DNA of 36,063 bases from an uncultured Alphaproteobacteria bacterium (GTDB lineage Bacteria > Pseudomonadota > Alphaproteobacteria > HIMB59 > GCA-002718135), in contig CACNND010000009.1 of the NCBI GenBank assembly GCA_902621725.1, positions 1 to 36,063 of the forward strand, written 5' to 3'. Both the position numbers and the translations under genes were made by a program. The notes below the pieces were generated by a model, which saw only the letters and a program-made list of their open reading frames with translations, searched no databases and was not told where the DNA came from. How positions within the stretch are numbered: position 1 is the stretch's first letter; each line of letters starts with the position of its first letter. This document shows positions 8,003 to 14,862 of this stretch, piece after piece.

Positions 8003-9004
8003 ATGAAAAAAAGAAAATTAGGTAATACAGATATTAAGCTTACAGCAATTGGTTTTGGAGGTGCTCCTATTGGCAATTTGTTTGAGCAACTTAATGAATA
8101 TGATTGCTATGAAATAATAAAAAAATCTTATGAGTCAAAACTTAATTATTTTGATACTGCTCCTCTATATGGTTATGGGTTAAGTGAACATAGAATTGGG
8201 AACTTCCTAAAGACGGTTGATCCAAATAGCTACTATATTTCTACAAAAGTAGGTCGCTACCTTACTCCTGAAAGAAATTATCGAGAACAGCAAGGAAAAT
8301 TTGTAGGAAATTTTAATTTTATACCTAATATTGACTACTCTTATGATGGTGTAATGAGATCTTTTGATCAATCAGTTCATCGTTTAGGAGTCTCAAAAAT
8401 TGACATTTGTTTGATACATGATGTTGATAAAAAAAATTTTGGTAAAGATGTTAGTCACTATTTTAAATTAGCTATGAAAGGCGCATATAAAGCTTTAAAA
8501 AAACTTAAAGAACAAAAATTAATAAAAGCAATTGGAGTAGGATTAAACGATGCAGATATGTGTGCAAAATTTGCCAATGAAGGGGATTTTGATTGTATTT
8601 TGCTTGCAGGAAGATATACACTAATAGATCAAAGTGCACTTGATGAATTTTTTCCTATAGCAAACAAAAATAATATTGGGATAATTCTTGGAGGTGTTTT
8701 TAATTCTGGAATATTAGCAAAAGGTATTGGTGATAATGTAACGTATTCGTATGATAAAATACCACCTGTAATAAAAGCCAAATATAAAAAAATTTATAAA
8801 ACTTGTAAAAACTATGATGTACCTGTACCTGCTGCGGCTCTGCAATTTTCCTATTCTAATAAAATAATTTCATCTATGATATTGGGTATAGATAGAGTGG
8901 AGCAAATAGAGCAAAATTATGAGTATTTAAACTATCCTATTCCAAAGGAATTATGGAGTGATTTAATAAAAGAAAATCTTATTGATGAAAGGTGTTTGTT
9001 TTAA
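8003..9004 (+). CDS. Aldo/keto reductase, aldose/fucose dehydrogenase-like
   Basis: A 333-residue NAD(P)-dependent oxidoreductase of the aldo/keto reductase family. The catalytic tetrad is visible: Asp51 and Tyr56 (FDTAPLYGYG), Lys82 (STKVGR) and His139 (LIHDVD). The segment LAGRYTLIDQSALDEFFP and GIILGGVFNSGILA match the branch that includes D-threo-aldose 1-dehydrogenase and L-fucose dehydrogenase, which oxidise free sugars to lactones. Together with uxuA it fits oxidation of monosaccharides released by the upstream hydrolases (inference). The gene is divergent from uxuA. Its TAA stop is read within TTAA (9001-9004), which also encodes the stop of the convergent ureohydrolase gene. Confidence 0.88.
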   Translation: MKKRKLGNTDIKLTAIGFGGAPIGNLFEQLNEYDCYEIIKKSYESKLNYFDTAPLYGYGLSEHRIGNFLKTVDPNSYYISTKVGRYLTPERNYREQQGKFVGNFNFIPNIDYSYDGVMRSFDQSVHRLGVSKIDICLIHDVDKKNFGKDVSHYFKLAMKGAYKALKKLKEQKLIKAIGVGLNDADMCAKFANEGDFDCILLAGRYTLIDQSALDEFFPIANKNNIGIILGGVFNSGILAKGIGDNVTYSYDKIPPVIKAKYKKIYKTCKNYDVPVPAAALQFSYSNKIISSMILGIDRVEQIEQNYEYLNYPIPKELWSDLIKENLIDERCLF

Positions 9005-9942
9005 TTATTAACCTTAGTCATTGTACACAACATTTCAAAAGCAAGTGTAGCCGCAACTAATGAAGTCATGTTATTTATATCAAATGGAGGTGATACTTCC
9101 ACAATATCTCCACCGACAAAATTAAGTTTATTTAGAGCTCTAATAATTGTTTGTGCTTCCCTCACATTAAAACCACCAACTTCTGGTGTACCAGTTCCTG
9201 GAGCAAAAGTAGGGTCAATGCCATCTATATCAAAAGTAAAATAACAATCTGTGTTACCTAAAATATTATAGATTTTTTCAATACATTTACTAAAACCCAT
9301 TTCATAGTATTCGTCTGTAGTAATGATTGTTACACCTTTTTTTCTAGCCCATGTTAAATCATTTGGGTCGTATAATGCTCCCCTTAGCCCCAGTATTACA
9401 TATTTTTTTGGATCAATAAGGTTTTCTTCAATTGCTCGTCTAAAAGGTGTGCCATGAGTATATTTAAATCCTCCAAAATATGTATCCCAAGTATCAGAAT
9501 GAGAATCAAACTGAAATAAACCTAAAGGTTTTTTTTTCCCAATAGCTCTTAAAATAGGAAGAGATATTAAATGATCACCACCTATTGAAAATGGAATTGT
9601 TTTAGATGTAACAATATTTTCATAAAATTTTTCAATTTTCTCTAAACTATCTTGAAGATCTGCTGGATTTACGGGACAATCACCAATATCTGCAATATTA
9701 AATTTATCATAAGGGCTCTTCAGTGAGACAGGATGATAAAGTCTTACTAGTGATGATGCATTTCTAATTTCTCTAGGACCATGCCTTGCACCAGGTCTAT
9801 TAGTTGTTCCACCATCCCATGGAACTCCAGATATACAGTAATCTAATCTATCCAAATCCTTAATTATAGGTAATCGAAAAAAAGTAGCAACATCCGCAAA
9901 GCGTGGAGTTTGCATACTAGACAAAGGTTTAATTTGAGACAT
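9001..9942 (-). CDS. Agmatinase-family ureohydrolase
   Basis: A 313-residue metal-dependent hydrolase of the arginase/agmatinase fold, which removes urea from a guanidino compound. All six expected Mn ligands are visible: His124 (GGDH), Asp146, His148 and Asp150 (FDSHSDT), Asp238 and Asp240 (TFDIDGIDP). The APGTGTPEVGGF segment (248-258) is typical of agmatinase and guanidinobutyrase. The exact guanidino substrate (agmatine, 4-guanidinobutyrate or another) cannot be fixed from the sequence. The ATG start is at 9940-9942. The gene is divergent from the peroxiredoxin gene, with 48 bases between, and its stop overlaps that of the aldo/keto reductase by 4 bases. It appears unrelated to the sugar module. 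Confidence 0.9.
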   Translation of the reverse strand: MSQIKPLSSMQTPRFADVATFFRLPIIKDLDRLDYCISGVPWDGGTTNRPGARHGPREIRNASSLVRLYHPVSLKSPYDKFNIADIGDCPVNPADLQDSLEKIEKFYENIVTSKTIPFSIGGDHLISLPILRAIGKKKPLGLFQFDSHSDTWDTYFGGFKYTHGTPFRRAIEENLIDPKKYVILGLRGALYDPNDLTWARKKGVTIITTDEYYEMGFSKCIEKIYNILGNTDCYFTFDIDGIDPTFAPGTGTPEVGGFNVREAQTIIRALNKLNFVGGDIVEVSPPFDINNMTSLVAATLAFEMLCTMTKVNN

Positions 9943-9990
9943 AAAAGTATCTTATGATATATAGAGTTTGATTATTCAAGACAAATTAGC

Positions 9991-10533
9991 ATGGATCACT
10001 CTAAATTTCCTAGACCAAAAGATGATGGAAAAGCCAATCATATATTGAATAAACATTTGCCTTCGATTTCCCTCAAGAATCAAAAGGGAATTCTTCTTAA
10101 CTTAAAAAGATCAGATACTTTTAGATTAATATTGTATTTTTATCCTATGACAGGAAATCCAAATAAAATCTTACCTAAGAATTGGGACCAAATTCCAGGA
10201 GCTATTGGTTGTACGTCTGAAACATGTACTTTTAGAGATAATTATGAAGAGTTAATTAAATTAAATGCCATACCTATTGGAATATCAACTCAAAAAGTAG
10301 AAGATATACACGAAATGACGAATAGATTAATTATTCCATATGATGTTTTGAGCGATTCAGATCATTATTTAATGAATGCTTTAAAAATTCCTTATTTTAT
10401 GAATGAAAATAAAATTTATTTTAAACGAATTACTCTTATTGTGGAAAAAAATATTGTTAAAAAAGTATTCTACCCTATTTTTCCTCCTAACAAACATATA
10501 AATGAAGTTTTAGAATGGCTAAGAGAAAATTAA
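9991..10533 (+). CDS. Peroxiredoxin, PrxQ/BCP-like
   Basis: A 180-residue thioredoxin-fold peroxidase predicted to reduce hydrogen peroxide or organic peroxides with thiol reductants in the cytoplasm. The fold is indicated by LILYFYPMTG (46-55). The peroxidatic Cys74 and resolving Cys79 are five residues apart (GCTSETCTFRDN), the PrxQ/BCP pattern; the usual PGCT is altered to AIGCT. Arg82 in FRD would be the conserved arginine region. No signal peptide. The following small secreted-protein gene starts inside the last 19 bases, so the two are probably cotranscribed. The msrA gene about 1 kb away is another oxidative-damage function, but is not in the same operon. Confidence 0.85.
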   Translation: MDHSKFPRPKDDGKANHILNKHLPSISLKNQKGILLNLKRSDTFRLILYFYPMTGNPNKILPKNWDQIPGAIGCTSETCTFRDNYEELIKLNAIPIGISTQKVEDIHEMTNRLIIPYDVLSDSDHYLMNALKIPYFMNENKIYFKRITLIVEKNIVKKVFYPIFPPNKHINEVLEWLREN

Positions 10534-10850
10534 CTATTTTTTTATTTTCTGTTTTAATATTATTTTCTAATCTATTATTTGCCAATCCAAATATTGACCA
10601 ATGGTTGGAGTCAGAAAAATCATACAAAGATCTTATTAATGAGGGTTTTGCTGTAAAGAGTTACGCTATAAGTGATATAGAAGTTGGGAATGGTCTAACG
10701 ATAATTCTATTTGTTACGGTTCTTCAAAAAAATCAAGAAATATACGAATTTCAAGAATATCAAACAATTGACGAAAATGTCGAAACTCTAGATATGAATT
10801 TAATTTGTAAGCAATTAGTTCAACCATATCAAAGGGGTGTTGGAACTTAA
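10515..10850 (+). CDS. Small secreted protein of unknown function
   Basis: A 111-residue protein with a clear Sec signal peptide: positively charged AKRK, a hydrophobic core (LTIFLFSVLILFSNLL) and likely cleavage after LLFA at about residue 23. The mature part, about 88 residues, contains one cysteine (near residue 98, NLICKQL) and no motif I recognise. A short hydrophobic beta-like stretch (GLTIILFVTVL) lies in its middle. It overlaps the end of the peroxiredoxin gene by 19 bases, which is the main argument for translation in this frame. Its stop shares TTAA with the convergent Nudix gene. Confidence 0.7.
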   Translation: MAKRKLTIFLFSVLILFSNLLFANPNIDQWLESEKSYKDLINEGFAVKSYAISDIEVGNGLTIILFVTVLQKNQEIYEFQEYQTIDENVETLDMNLICKQLVQPYQRGVGT

Positions 10851-11428
10851 GAATTATAAATATTTAGAAAAAACCATTGTAGTGCGATTAATGTAAGACC
10901 ATTAAGGATTTCATTATTTTCCATCTTCTTTTTTACTTCTTCAAAACTATAACTTTTTACTAAAATATCTTCATTCTCATTTTCTAAACCTTTTATAATT
11001 TCTTTGCTTGGTGCAACGACCTCACCTAAAAAAAGATGATAAAAAGACTCAGAGGAACCTGGTGCTGGGAAGTAACCTTGTATTGTTCTAAGATTTTTAG
11101 CTTTACATCCTGTTTCTTCAAAACATTCCCTAATTGCTGTTTCTTTAGGGGTCTCACCTTTATCTATTATTCCAGCAACTATTTCATCAAGATAATTATC
11201 GCTATTTCTAGAGATAGTTCCTGGTCGAAACTGTTGAATTAAAACTATTTTTTTCTTATTAGGGTCGTAAGGTAAAACAGCAGAGACTTGAGCACCGCCA
11301 AACAATTCTCTTTTTATTTCATTACTCCACTTTCCGTCGTATTTTTGATATTTTAGAGTAATCTCATTCATTTTGAAAAATCCATTATGAATAATTTTTT
11401 TACCTAAAATTTTAAATTTTGAGCTCAT
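10847..11428 (-). CDS. Nudix hydrolase, ADP-ribose pyrophosphatase-like
   Basis: A 193-residue cytoplasmic pyrophosphohydrolase. The Nudix box is complete (GX5EX7REUXEEXGU): Gly86, Glu92, Arg100-Glu101, Glu104-Glu105 and Gly107. The N-terminal FKMNEITLKYQKYDG and the VLIQQFRPG segment before the box resemble NudF-type ADP-ribose pyrophosphatases. The substrate is therefore most likely ADP-ribose or a related nucleoside diphosphate sugar; GDP-mannose hydrolases of the same branch are an alternative. The ATG start is at 11426-11428. The gene is divergent from msrA with 40 bases between the starts. Confidence 0.88.
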   Translation of the reverse strand: MSSKFKILGKKIIHNGFFKMNEITLKYQKYDGKWSNEIKRELFGGAQVSAVLPYDPNKKKIVLIQQFRPGTISRNSDNYLDEIVAGIIDKGETPKETAIRECFEETGCKAKNLRTIQGYFPAPGSSESFYHLFLGEVVAPSKEIIKGLENENEDILVKSYSFEEVKKKMENNEILNGLTLIALQWFFLNIYNS

Positions 11429-11433
11429 AAAAA

Positions 11434-11461
11434 TTGATATATTCTATATTACATATATATT
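11434..11461 (+). promoter_or_regulatory. Candidate promoter of msrA
   Basis: TTGATA (11434-11439) and TATATT (11456-11461) each match the sigma-70 consensus at five of six positions and are 16 bases apart. Transcription from it would begin at or within a base or two of the msrA ATG at 11469, giving a leaderless or nearly leaderless mRNA. AT-rich background makes chance matches easy. Confidence 0.4.
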
Positions 11462-11468
11462 TATTATT

Positions 11469-11930
11469 ATGGAAAAAGCTTTATTTGGCGCTGGCTGTTT
11501 TTGGGGTGTGGAAGAAACTTTTCGTAATACATCTGGTGTTATAAAAACATTAGTTGGTTATTCAGGTGGAAATACAATTAACCCTTCTTACGAAAGTGTT
11601 TGCCAAGGAAATACAAATCACACCGAAGTAGTTTTGGTTGAATTTGATAATTCCAAAATATCTTTTGAAGAGCTTCTTTTAGTTTTTTGGAAATGTCATG
11701 ATCCCACCACACTAAATAGACAAGGCCCAGATATTGGAACACAATATAGATCAGCAATATATTACTATAATGAAGACCAAAAAATTAAATCCATTAACTC
11801 CAAAAATGAATACGCCAAGAGTTCAGGATTAAATATCGTTACAGAAATATCAGAAGCTAAAGAATTCTACAAAGCTGAGGAATATCATCAAAAATATATT
11901 CAAAAAACTGGGCTGCATTGCGCAATATAG
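11469..11930 (+). CDS. msrA: Peptide methionine sulfoxide reductase A
   Basis: A 153-residue repair enzyme that reduces methionine-S-sulfoxide in proteins. The catalytic Cys10 lies in the invariant GAGCFWGVEETF. Other conserved stretches are VGYSGG, NHTEVVLVEFD, FWKCHDPTTLNRQGPDIGTQYRS (within 76-100) and AEEYHQKYIQKTG. A C-terminal Cys151 (LHCAI) could act as a recycling cysteine. The protein is short but complete, starting directly at the catalytic domain, so it is cytoplasmic. It stands alone between a divergent Nudix gene and a small membrane-protein gene. Confidence 0.95.
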   Translation: MEKALFGAGCFWGVEETFRNTSGVIKTLVGYSGGNTINPSYESVCQGNTNHTEVVLVEFDNSKISFEELLLVFWKCHDPTTLNRQGPDIGTQYRSAIYYYNEDQKIKSINSKNEYAKSSGLNIVTEISEAKEFYKAEEYHQKYIQKTGLHCAI

Positions 11931-11949
11931 TTTAATTTTTTTCTAATTG

Positions 11950-12132
11950 ATGTCAGTTGATTTCTATTACGCATTCTTAACAGGGTGGGCAATACTATTA
12001 TTATTTTGGAGTACTATTGTTTTATTCATATATTTAAGAAAACCTCCAAAATCTAAATTAACTAAAAGTTTTGTGATAAAATCTTATATGTTTTTTTTAG
12101 TTATATTATTTGCGATTTTATATTTTAGATAA
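11950..12132 (+). CDS. Small membrane protein, two helices, unknown function
   Basis: A 60-residue protein with two predicted membrane helices: about residues 6-28 (YAFLTGWAILLLFWSTIVLFIY) and 44-59 (SYMFFLVILFAILYF). A basic loop joins them (RKPPKSKLTK), which would face the cytoplasm. The ATG at 11950 is preceded by an in-frame TTG at 11947 that would add one residue. It starts 20 bases after msrA and could be cotranscribed with it. No family is recognised. The helix-loop-helix pattern and position argue for a real gene, but not strongly. Confidence 0.5.
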   Translation: MSVDFYYAFLTGWAILLLFWSTIVLFIYLRKPPKSKLTKSFVIKSYMFFLVILFAILYFR

Positions 12133-12232
12133 ACCGATTCGTTTTTTCTAAAAATTAGACATCAACATATAGTAGGTTAAAAAGATTAAGATACTAACAT
12201 ATTGATAATTAACAACTTTTTTTTATTTGATG

Positions 12233-12261
12233 TTGAATACTGGTTTTTTAATAAATATAAA
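12233..12261 (+). promoter_or_regulatory. Candidate promoter of the GcrA-module gene
   Basis: TTGAAT (12233-12238) and TATAAA (12256-12261) are separated by 17 bases, the best sigma-70 spacing. Start of transcription would be near 12268, leaving a leader of about 20 bases before ATG 12289. It lies in the 156-base gap 12133-12288, where nothing else is recognised. Confidence 0.45.
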
Positions 12262-12288
12262 CTACCTCGAAATTAATAAATAAATATT

Positions 12289-12513
12289 ATGTCAATAATA
12301 AAAAACTATTTTAAACAAAACAGTGTGACGCATAGCTTTTCTAGTTGTCAGTGGCCAATTGGAGATCCTCAGGAAAAGGACTTCCATTTTTGTGAAGCCG
12401 ACACAGTTGCTGGTAAACCTTATTGTCAAAACCACTGTGATGTTGCTTATATTGACGAAAAAGAGCTTAAAAAAGAAAAAGAAGCTCAAAAAAATCGTCG
12501 AATTGCTGCTTAA
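12289..12513 (+). CDS. Stand-alone GcrA C-terminal module (mini-GcrA)
   Basis: A 74-residue protein that carries only the Cys-rich C-terminal signature of the alphaproteobacterial cell-cycle regulator GcrA: CQWPIGDP (Cys20-Pro27), DFHFC (31-35) and GKPYCQNHCDVAY (42-54). In full-length GcrA (about 170 residues in Caulobacter) this region binds the sigma-70 domain of RNA polymerase, and a separate N-terminal helix-turn-helix reads DNA. Here only 19 residues precede Cys20 and they show no GcrA helix-turn-helix. The tail is a charged helix (KELKKEKEAQKNRR). Cys20, Cys35, Cys46, His49 and Cys50 could bind zinc. The motif match is clear. The role (sigma-factor partner without DNA reading, or a decayed regulator) is inference. 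Confidence 0.8.
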   Translation: MSIIKNYFKQNSVTHSFSSCQWPIGDPQEKDFHFCEADTVAGKPYCQNHCDVAYIDEKELKKEKEAQKNRRIAA

Positions 12514-12563
12514 GTCATTCTCTACAGATTATTTTCTCATCAAATGTTAATAATTTAGAGTTA

Positions 12564-12591
12564 TTGACATAAGAGTTGTTTTTCTTAAAAT
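12564..12591 (+). promoter_or_regulatory. Candidate promoter of cfa
   Basis: A perfect TTGACA (12564-12569) is followed after 16 bases by TAAAAT (12586-12591), five of six to the -10 consensus. Predicted initiation is near 12598, so the ATG at 12600 would have almost no leader. Confidence 0.5.
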
Positions 12592-12599
12592 AAATATAC

Positions 12600-13784
12600 A
12601 TGTTATTCAGTCTATTGAAAAAACTTAATTTTGATGGAACATTAGAAATCATAGATTCTAATAACAAAATTTATAAATTTGGAAATTCAAACCCTCACGT
12701 TTGTATAAGATTAAAAAACAAATCTATTGAAAGAAAACTATTCTTAAACCCTAATCTTCATATAGGTGAAGCATATATGAATGAGGAGTTAGTTGTTGAA
12801 AAAGGCACTATAGAAGACTTTCTTAATTTAATAACTAATTGTTACGATGACTTTATTTCTAACAATAAGTTTTATAAATTTTATGAATATTTATCTTCTA
12901 TTTTCATGCCATTTCAGCAGGTTAATCAGCTTGTAAATTCAAAAAAAAATGTAGCACATCACTACGATATAAATGAGGATTTATATAAATTATTTCTTGA
13001 TCAGGATATGCAATATTCTTGTGCATATTTTCATAATCCCAATATGAGTTTGGATCAAGCGCAGAAAGATAAAAAACAACATATAATTAAAAAACTTCAA
13101 ATTACAGAAAATATGGATGTTCTTGATATAGGGTGTGGTTGGGGAGGAATGGCAATTGAAATAGCTAAATCCACTGGCGCTAAAGTTAAAGGAATTACAC
13201 TTTCAGAAAATCAATTTAAAACCGCATCTGAACGAGCTCAAAAAGAAGGTTTGAGTGATAAAGTTTCATTTGCACTACAAGATTATAGAAATGAGACCGA
13301 AAAATATGATCGCATAGTATCAGTTGGTATGTTTGAGCATGTTGGTGTTAAATATTTTAAAACTTATTTAAGTAAAGCTAATGATATTTTAAAAGAAAAT
13401 GGTGTTTTTCTTTTGCATACAATTGGTCAAAGGGGCAAACCAACTGCTACAAGTCCTTGGATAAGAAAATACATTTTTCCTGGCGGTTATATTCCATCAT
13501 TATCTGAAGTAATGAATGCAACACAAAAACTTAATATAAATGTAACAGATGTTGAAGTATTAAGACTACATTACGCTCACACACTTTCCAAATGGTATCA
13601 AAATGTTATCGAAAATAAAGATAAAATTATAAATATGTTTGATCAGCGTTTTTTTAGAATGTGGGAGTTTTATCTATTGGCAAGTAAGTATTCCTTTGTA
13701 AATATGGGCAATGTTGTTTTCCAAATACAAATTGCAAAGAATATTAACAATTTGCCTCTCACAAGAAATTATATCTACAACTAA
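12600..13784 (+). CDS. cfa: Cyclopropane-fatty-acyl-phospholipid synthase
   Basis: A 394-residue SAM-dependent enzyme that adds a methylene group across the double bond of unsaturated phospholipid acyl chains at the inner membrane. The N-terminal lipid-binding part (1-110) includes NPNLHIGEAYMNEEL. The catalytic part contains VAHHYDINEDLYKLFLD, QYSCAYF with Cys141 (equivalent to the conserved active-site Cys), the SAM motif VLDIGCGWGG (174-183), GITLSENQ, and SVGMFEHVG. C-terminal RLHYAHTLSKWYQN is also conserved. The length is typical of the family. A strong promoter-like pair lies directly upstream. Other methyltransferases of this clan (for example mycolic-acid or furan-fatty-acid enzymes) are less likely but not excluded. 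Confidence 0.93.
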   Translation: MLFSLLKKLNFDGTLEIIDSNNKIYKFGNSNPHVCIRLKNKSIERKLFLNPNLHIGEAYMNEELVVEKGTIEDFLNLITNCYDDFISNNKFYKFYEYLSSIFMPFQQVNQLVNSKKNVAHHYDINEDLYKLFLDQDMQYSCAYFHNPNMSLDQAQKDKKQHIIKKLQITENMDVLDIGCGWGGMAIEIAKSTGAKVKGITLSENQFKTASERAQKEGLSDKVSFALQDYRNETEKYDRIVSVGMFEHVGVKYFKTYLSKANDILKENGVFLLHTIGQRGKPTATSPWIRKYIFPGGYIPSLSEVMNATQKLNINVTDVEVLRLHYAHTLSKWYQNVIENKDKIINMFDQRFFRMWEFYLLASKYSFVNMGNVVFQIQIAKNINNLPLTRNYIYN

Positions 13785-13795
13785 ACAGTTTATAT

Positions 13796-13825
13796 TTATT
13801 GAATTTCCAAGACAGGTAATATAAT
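13796..13825 (+). promoter_or_regulatory. Candidate promoter of the MotA-like/OmpA pair
   Basis: A perfect TATAAT at 13820-13825 lies 9 bases before ATG 13835. Upstream are TTATTG (13796-13801, 18-base spacing) or TTGAAT (13799-13804, 15-base spacing). Initiation near 13832 would leave about three bases of leader. Confidence 0.4.
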
Positions 13826-13834
13826 CTTTCGTTT

Positions 13835-14860
13835 ATGGCGCTATCCCTAAATAATTATATAATTAGAGCATCAATTTTCTTAGTTGCTGTCTTTGTTATT
13901 GTTGTTTTATTATACCCAGTTTTACAAAATGCTTTTTTATCAAATATTTTTATTAACATTATAATTTTATTAGCCCTGTTAATTGGAATTGTATTTAATT
14001 TTTTTCATCTCGTTAACTTAAATTACAAATATATATCTTTCTCAAACTTTAATATTACAAATTCTATAGAAGCATTCTCTACTTTAAGAGGGCAAGACAA
14101 AAATATTTCTCTTGAAATAAAAAATCTTGACGGAAAATTTGTTTTTAAAAGTTCATCAATAAATAGATTGATAGAGAATTCCGATATGACTTTGATAAGC
14201 ATAAGAGAAACTTCTCGTTACCTGGTGGGATTGCTAGTCTTTTTAGGACTCCTTGGAACTTTCTGGGGACTGCTTAAAACCATTGGATCTGTTGGCAATG
14301 TTATCAGTGGTCTAGGTATAGATGATACAAATGTTGCAGGTTTTTTTAATTCTCTCAAAGATGGATTAAATGCTCCACTTGAAGGAATGAGCATTGCATT
14401 TAGCAGTTCTTTATTAGGTTTAGCTGGCTCTTTAATATTAGGATTACTTGATTTAAATCTTGGACAAGCTCAAAATAAATTTAGTCAATATTTTGAAAAA
14501 ATACTTAATAGCAATTCTTCTCCAGATTTTTCTAAAGTAGAAGATAAGCCTACAGGTGAAGCAATTCAAAAAATTTATGACAACTTAGAAAACCTACTAA
14601 ATGCTTTTAAAAAATCATCTGAAAATCAAACTAAAATTTCAAACAATTTAGAGAAGTTTAATGAAATACTTAACAAAATCAATTCTAACTCCTCAAATCT
14701 TGATAAGCAATTATCAAATTTCTTATCTTCACAATTAAATACACAATCCACACTAATGAATTTGACGGAAGCTTTAAGCAAAAATGGAATATTAGAAGCA
14801 AAAAAAGTTAAAGAGTATTTTCAAAAAATTGAAAAAGAACTAAAGAAAATTAAAAAATAA
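13835..14860 (+). CDS. MotA/TolQ/ExbB-like membrane protein with coiled-coil tail
   Basis: A 341-residue inner-membrane protein resembling the stator ring of ion-driven motors. Four helices fit at about 12-31, 38-60, 129-150 and 184-206. The last two contain the MotA-like LLVFLGLLGTFWGLLKTIG and AFSSSLLGLAGSLILGLLDL, separated by a short loop. The remaining 130 residues form a hydrophilic, heptad-rich tail ending in a Lys-rich segment (YFQKIEKELKKIKK). The next gene starts 2 bases after its stop and encodes the MotB-like partner. Together they look like an ion channel and peptidoglycan-anchored rod. There is no flagellar, Tol-Pal or TonB gene nearby. Zorya ZorA is a distant relative, but no other zor gene is present. 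Confidence 0.8.
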   Translation: MALSLNNYIIRASIFLVAVFVIVVLLYPVLQNAFLSNIFINIIILLALLIGIVFNFFHLVNLNYKYISFSNFNITNSIEAFSTLRGQDKNISLEIKNLDGKFVFKSSSINRLIENSDMTLISIRETSRYLVGLLVFLGLLGTFWGLLKTIGSVGNVISGLGIDDTNVAGFFNSLKDGLNAPLEGMSIAFSSSLLGLAGSLILGLLDLNLGQAQNKFSQYFEKILNSNSSPDFSKVEDKPTGEAIQKIYDNLENLLNAFKKSSENQTKISNNLEKFNEILNKINSNSSNLDKQLSNFLSSQLNTQSTLMNLTEALSKNGILEAKKVKEYFQKIEKELKKIKK

Positions 14861-14862
14861 TA

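Noticed and set aside
9001-9942. Link between the ureohydrolase and the amide operon at 31946-35578
   Set aside because: A functional link is imaginable because both involve urea-like chemistry, but the genes are 22 kb apart on different strands with no shared signal.
12136-12140. GATTC (CcrM-type GANTC) upstream of the GcrA-module gene
   Set aside because: One GANTC in a 156-base AT-rich gap is expected about by chance; no second site or spacing supports a methylation switch.
12133-12288. Possible small RNA or tRNA in the largest gap of region 2
   Set aside because: No cloverleaf or GTTC-type T-loop was seen; only a 7-base inverted match (TCAACAT/ATGTTGA) with a long loop, too weak to call.
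12292-12550. Open frames on both strands overlapping the GcrA-module gene
   Set aside because: They encode low-complexity Lys/Leu/Phe stretches, while the GcrA signature in the other frame is unmistakable.
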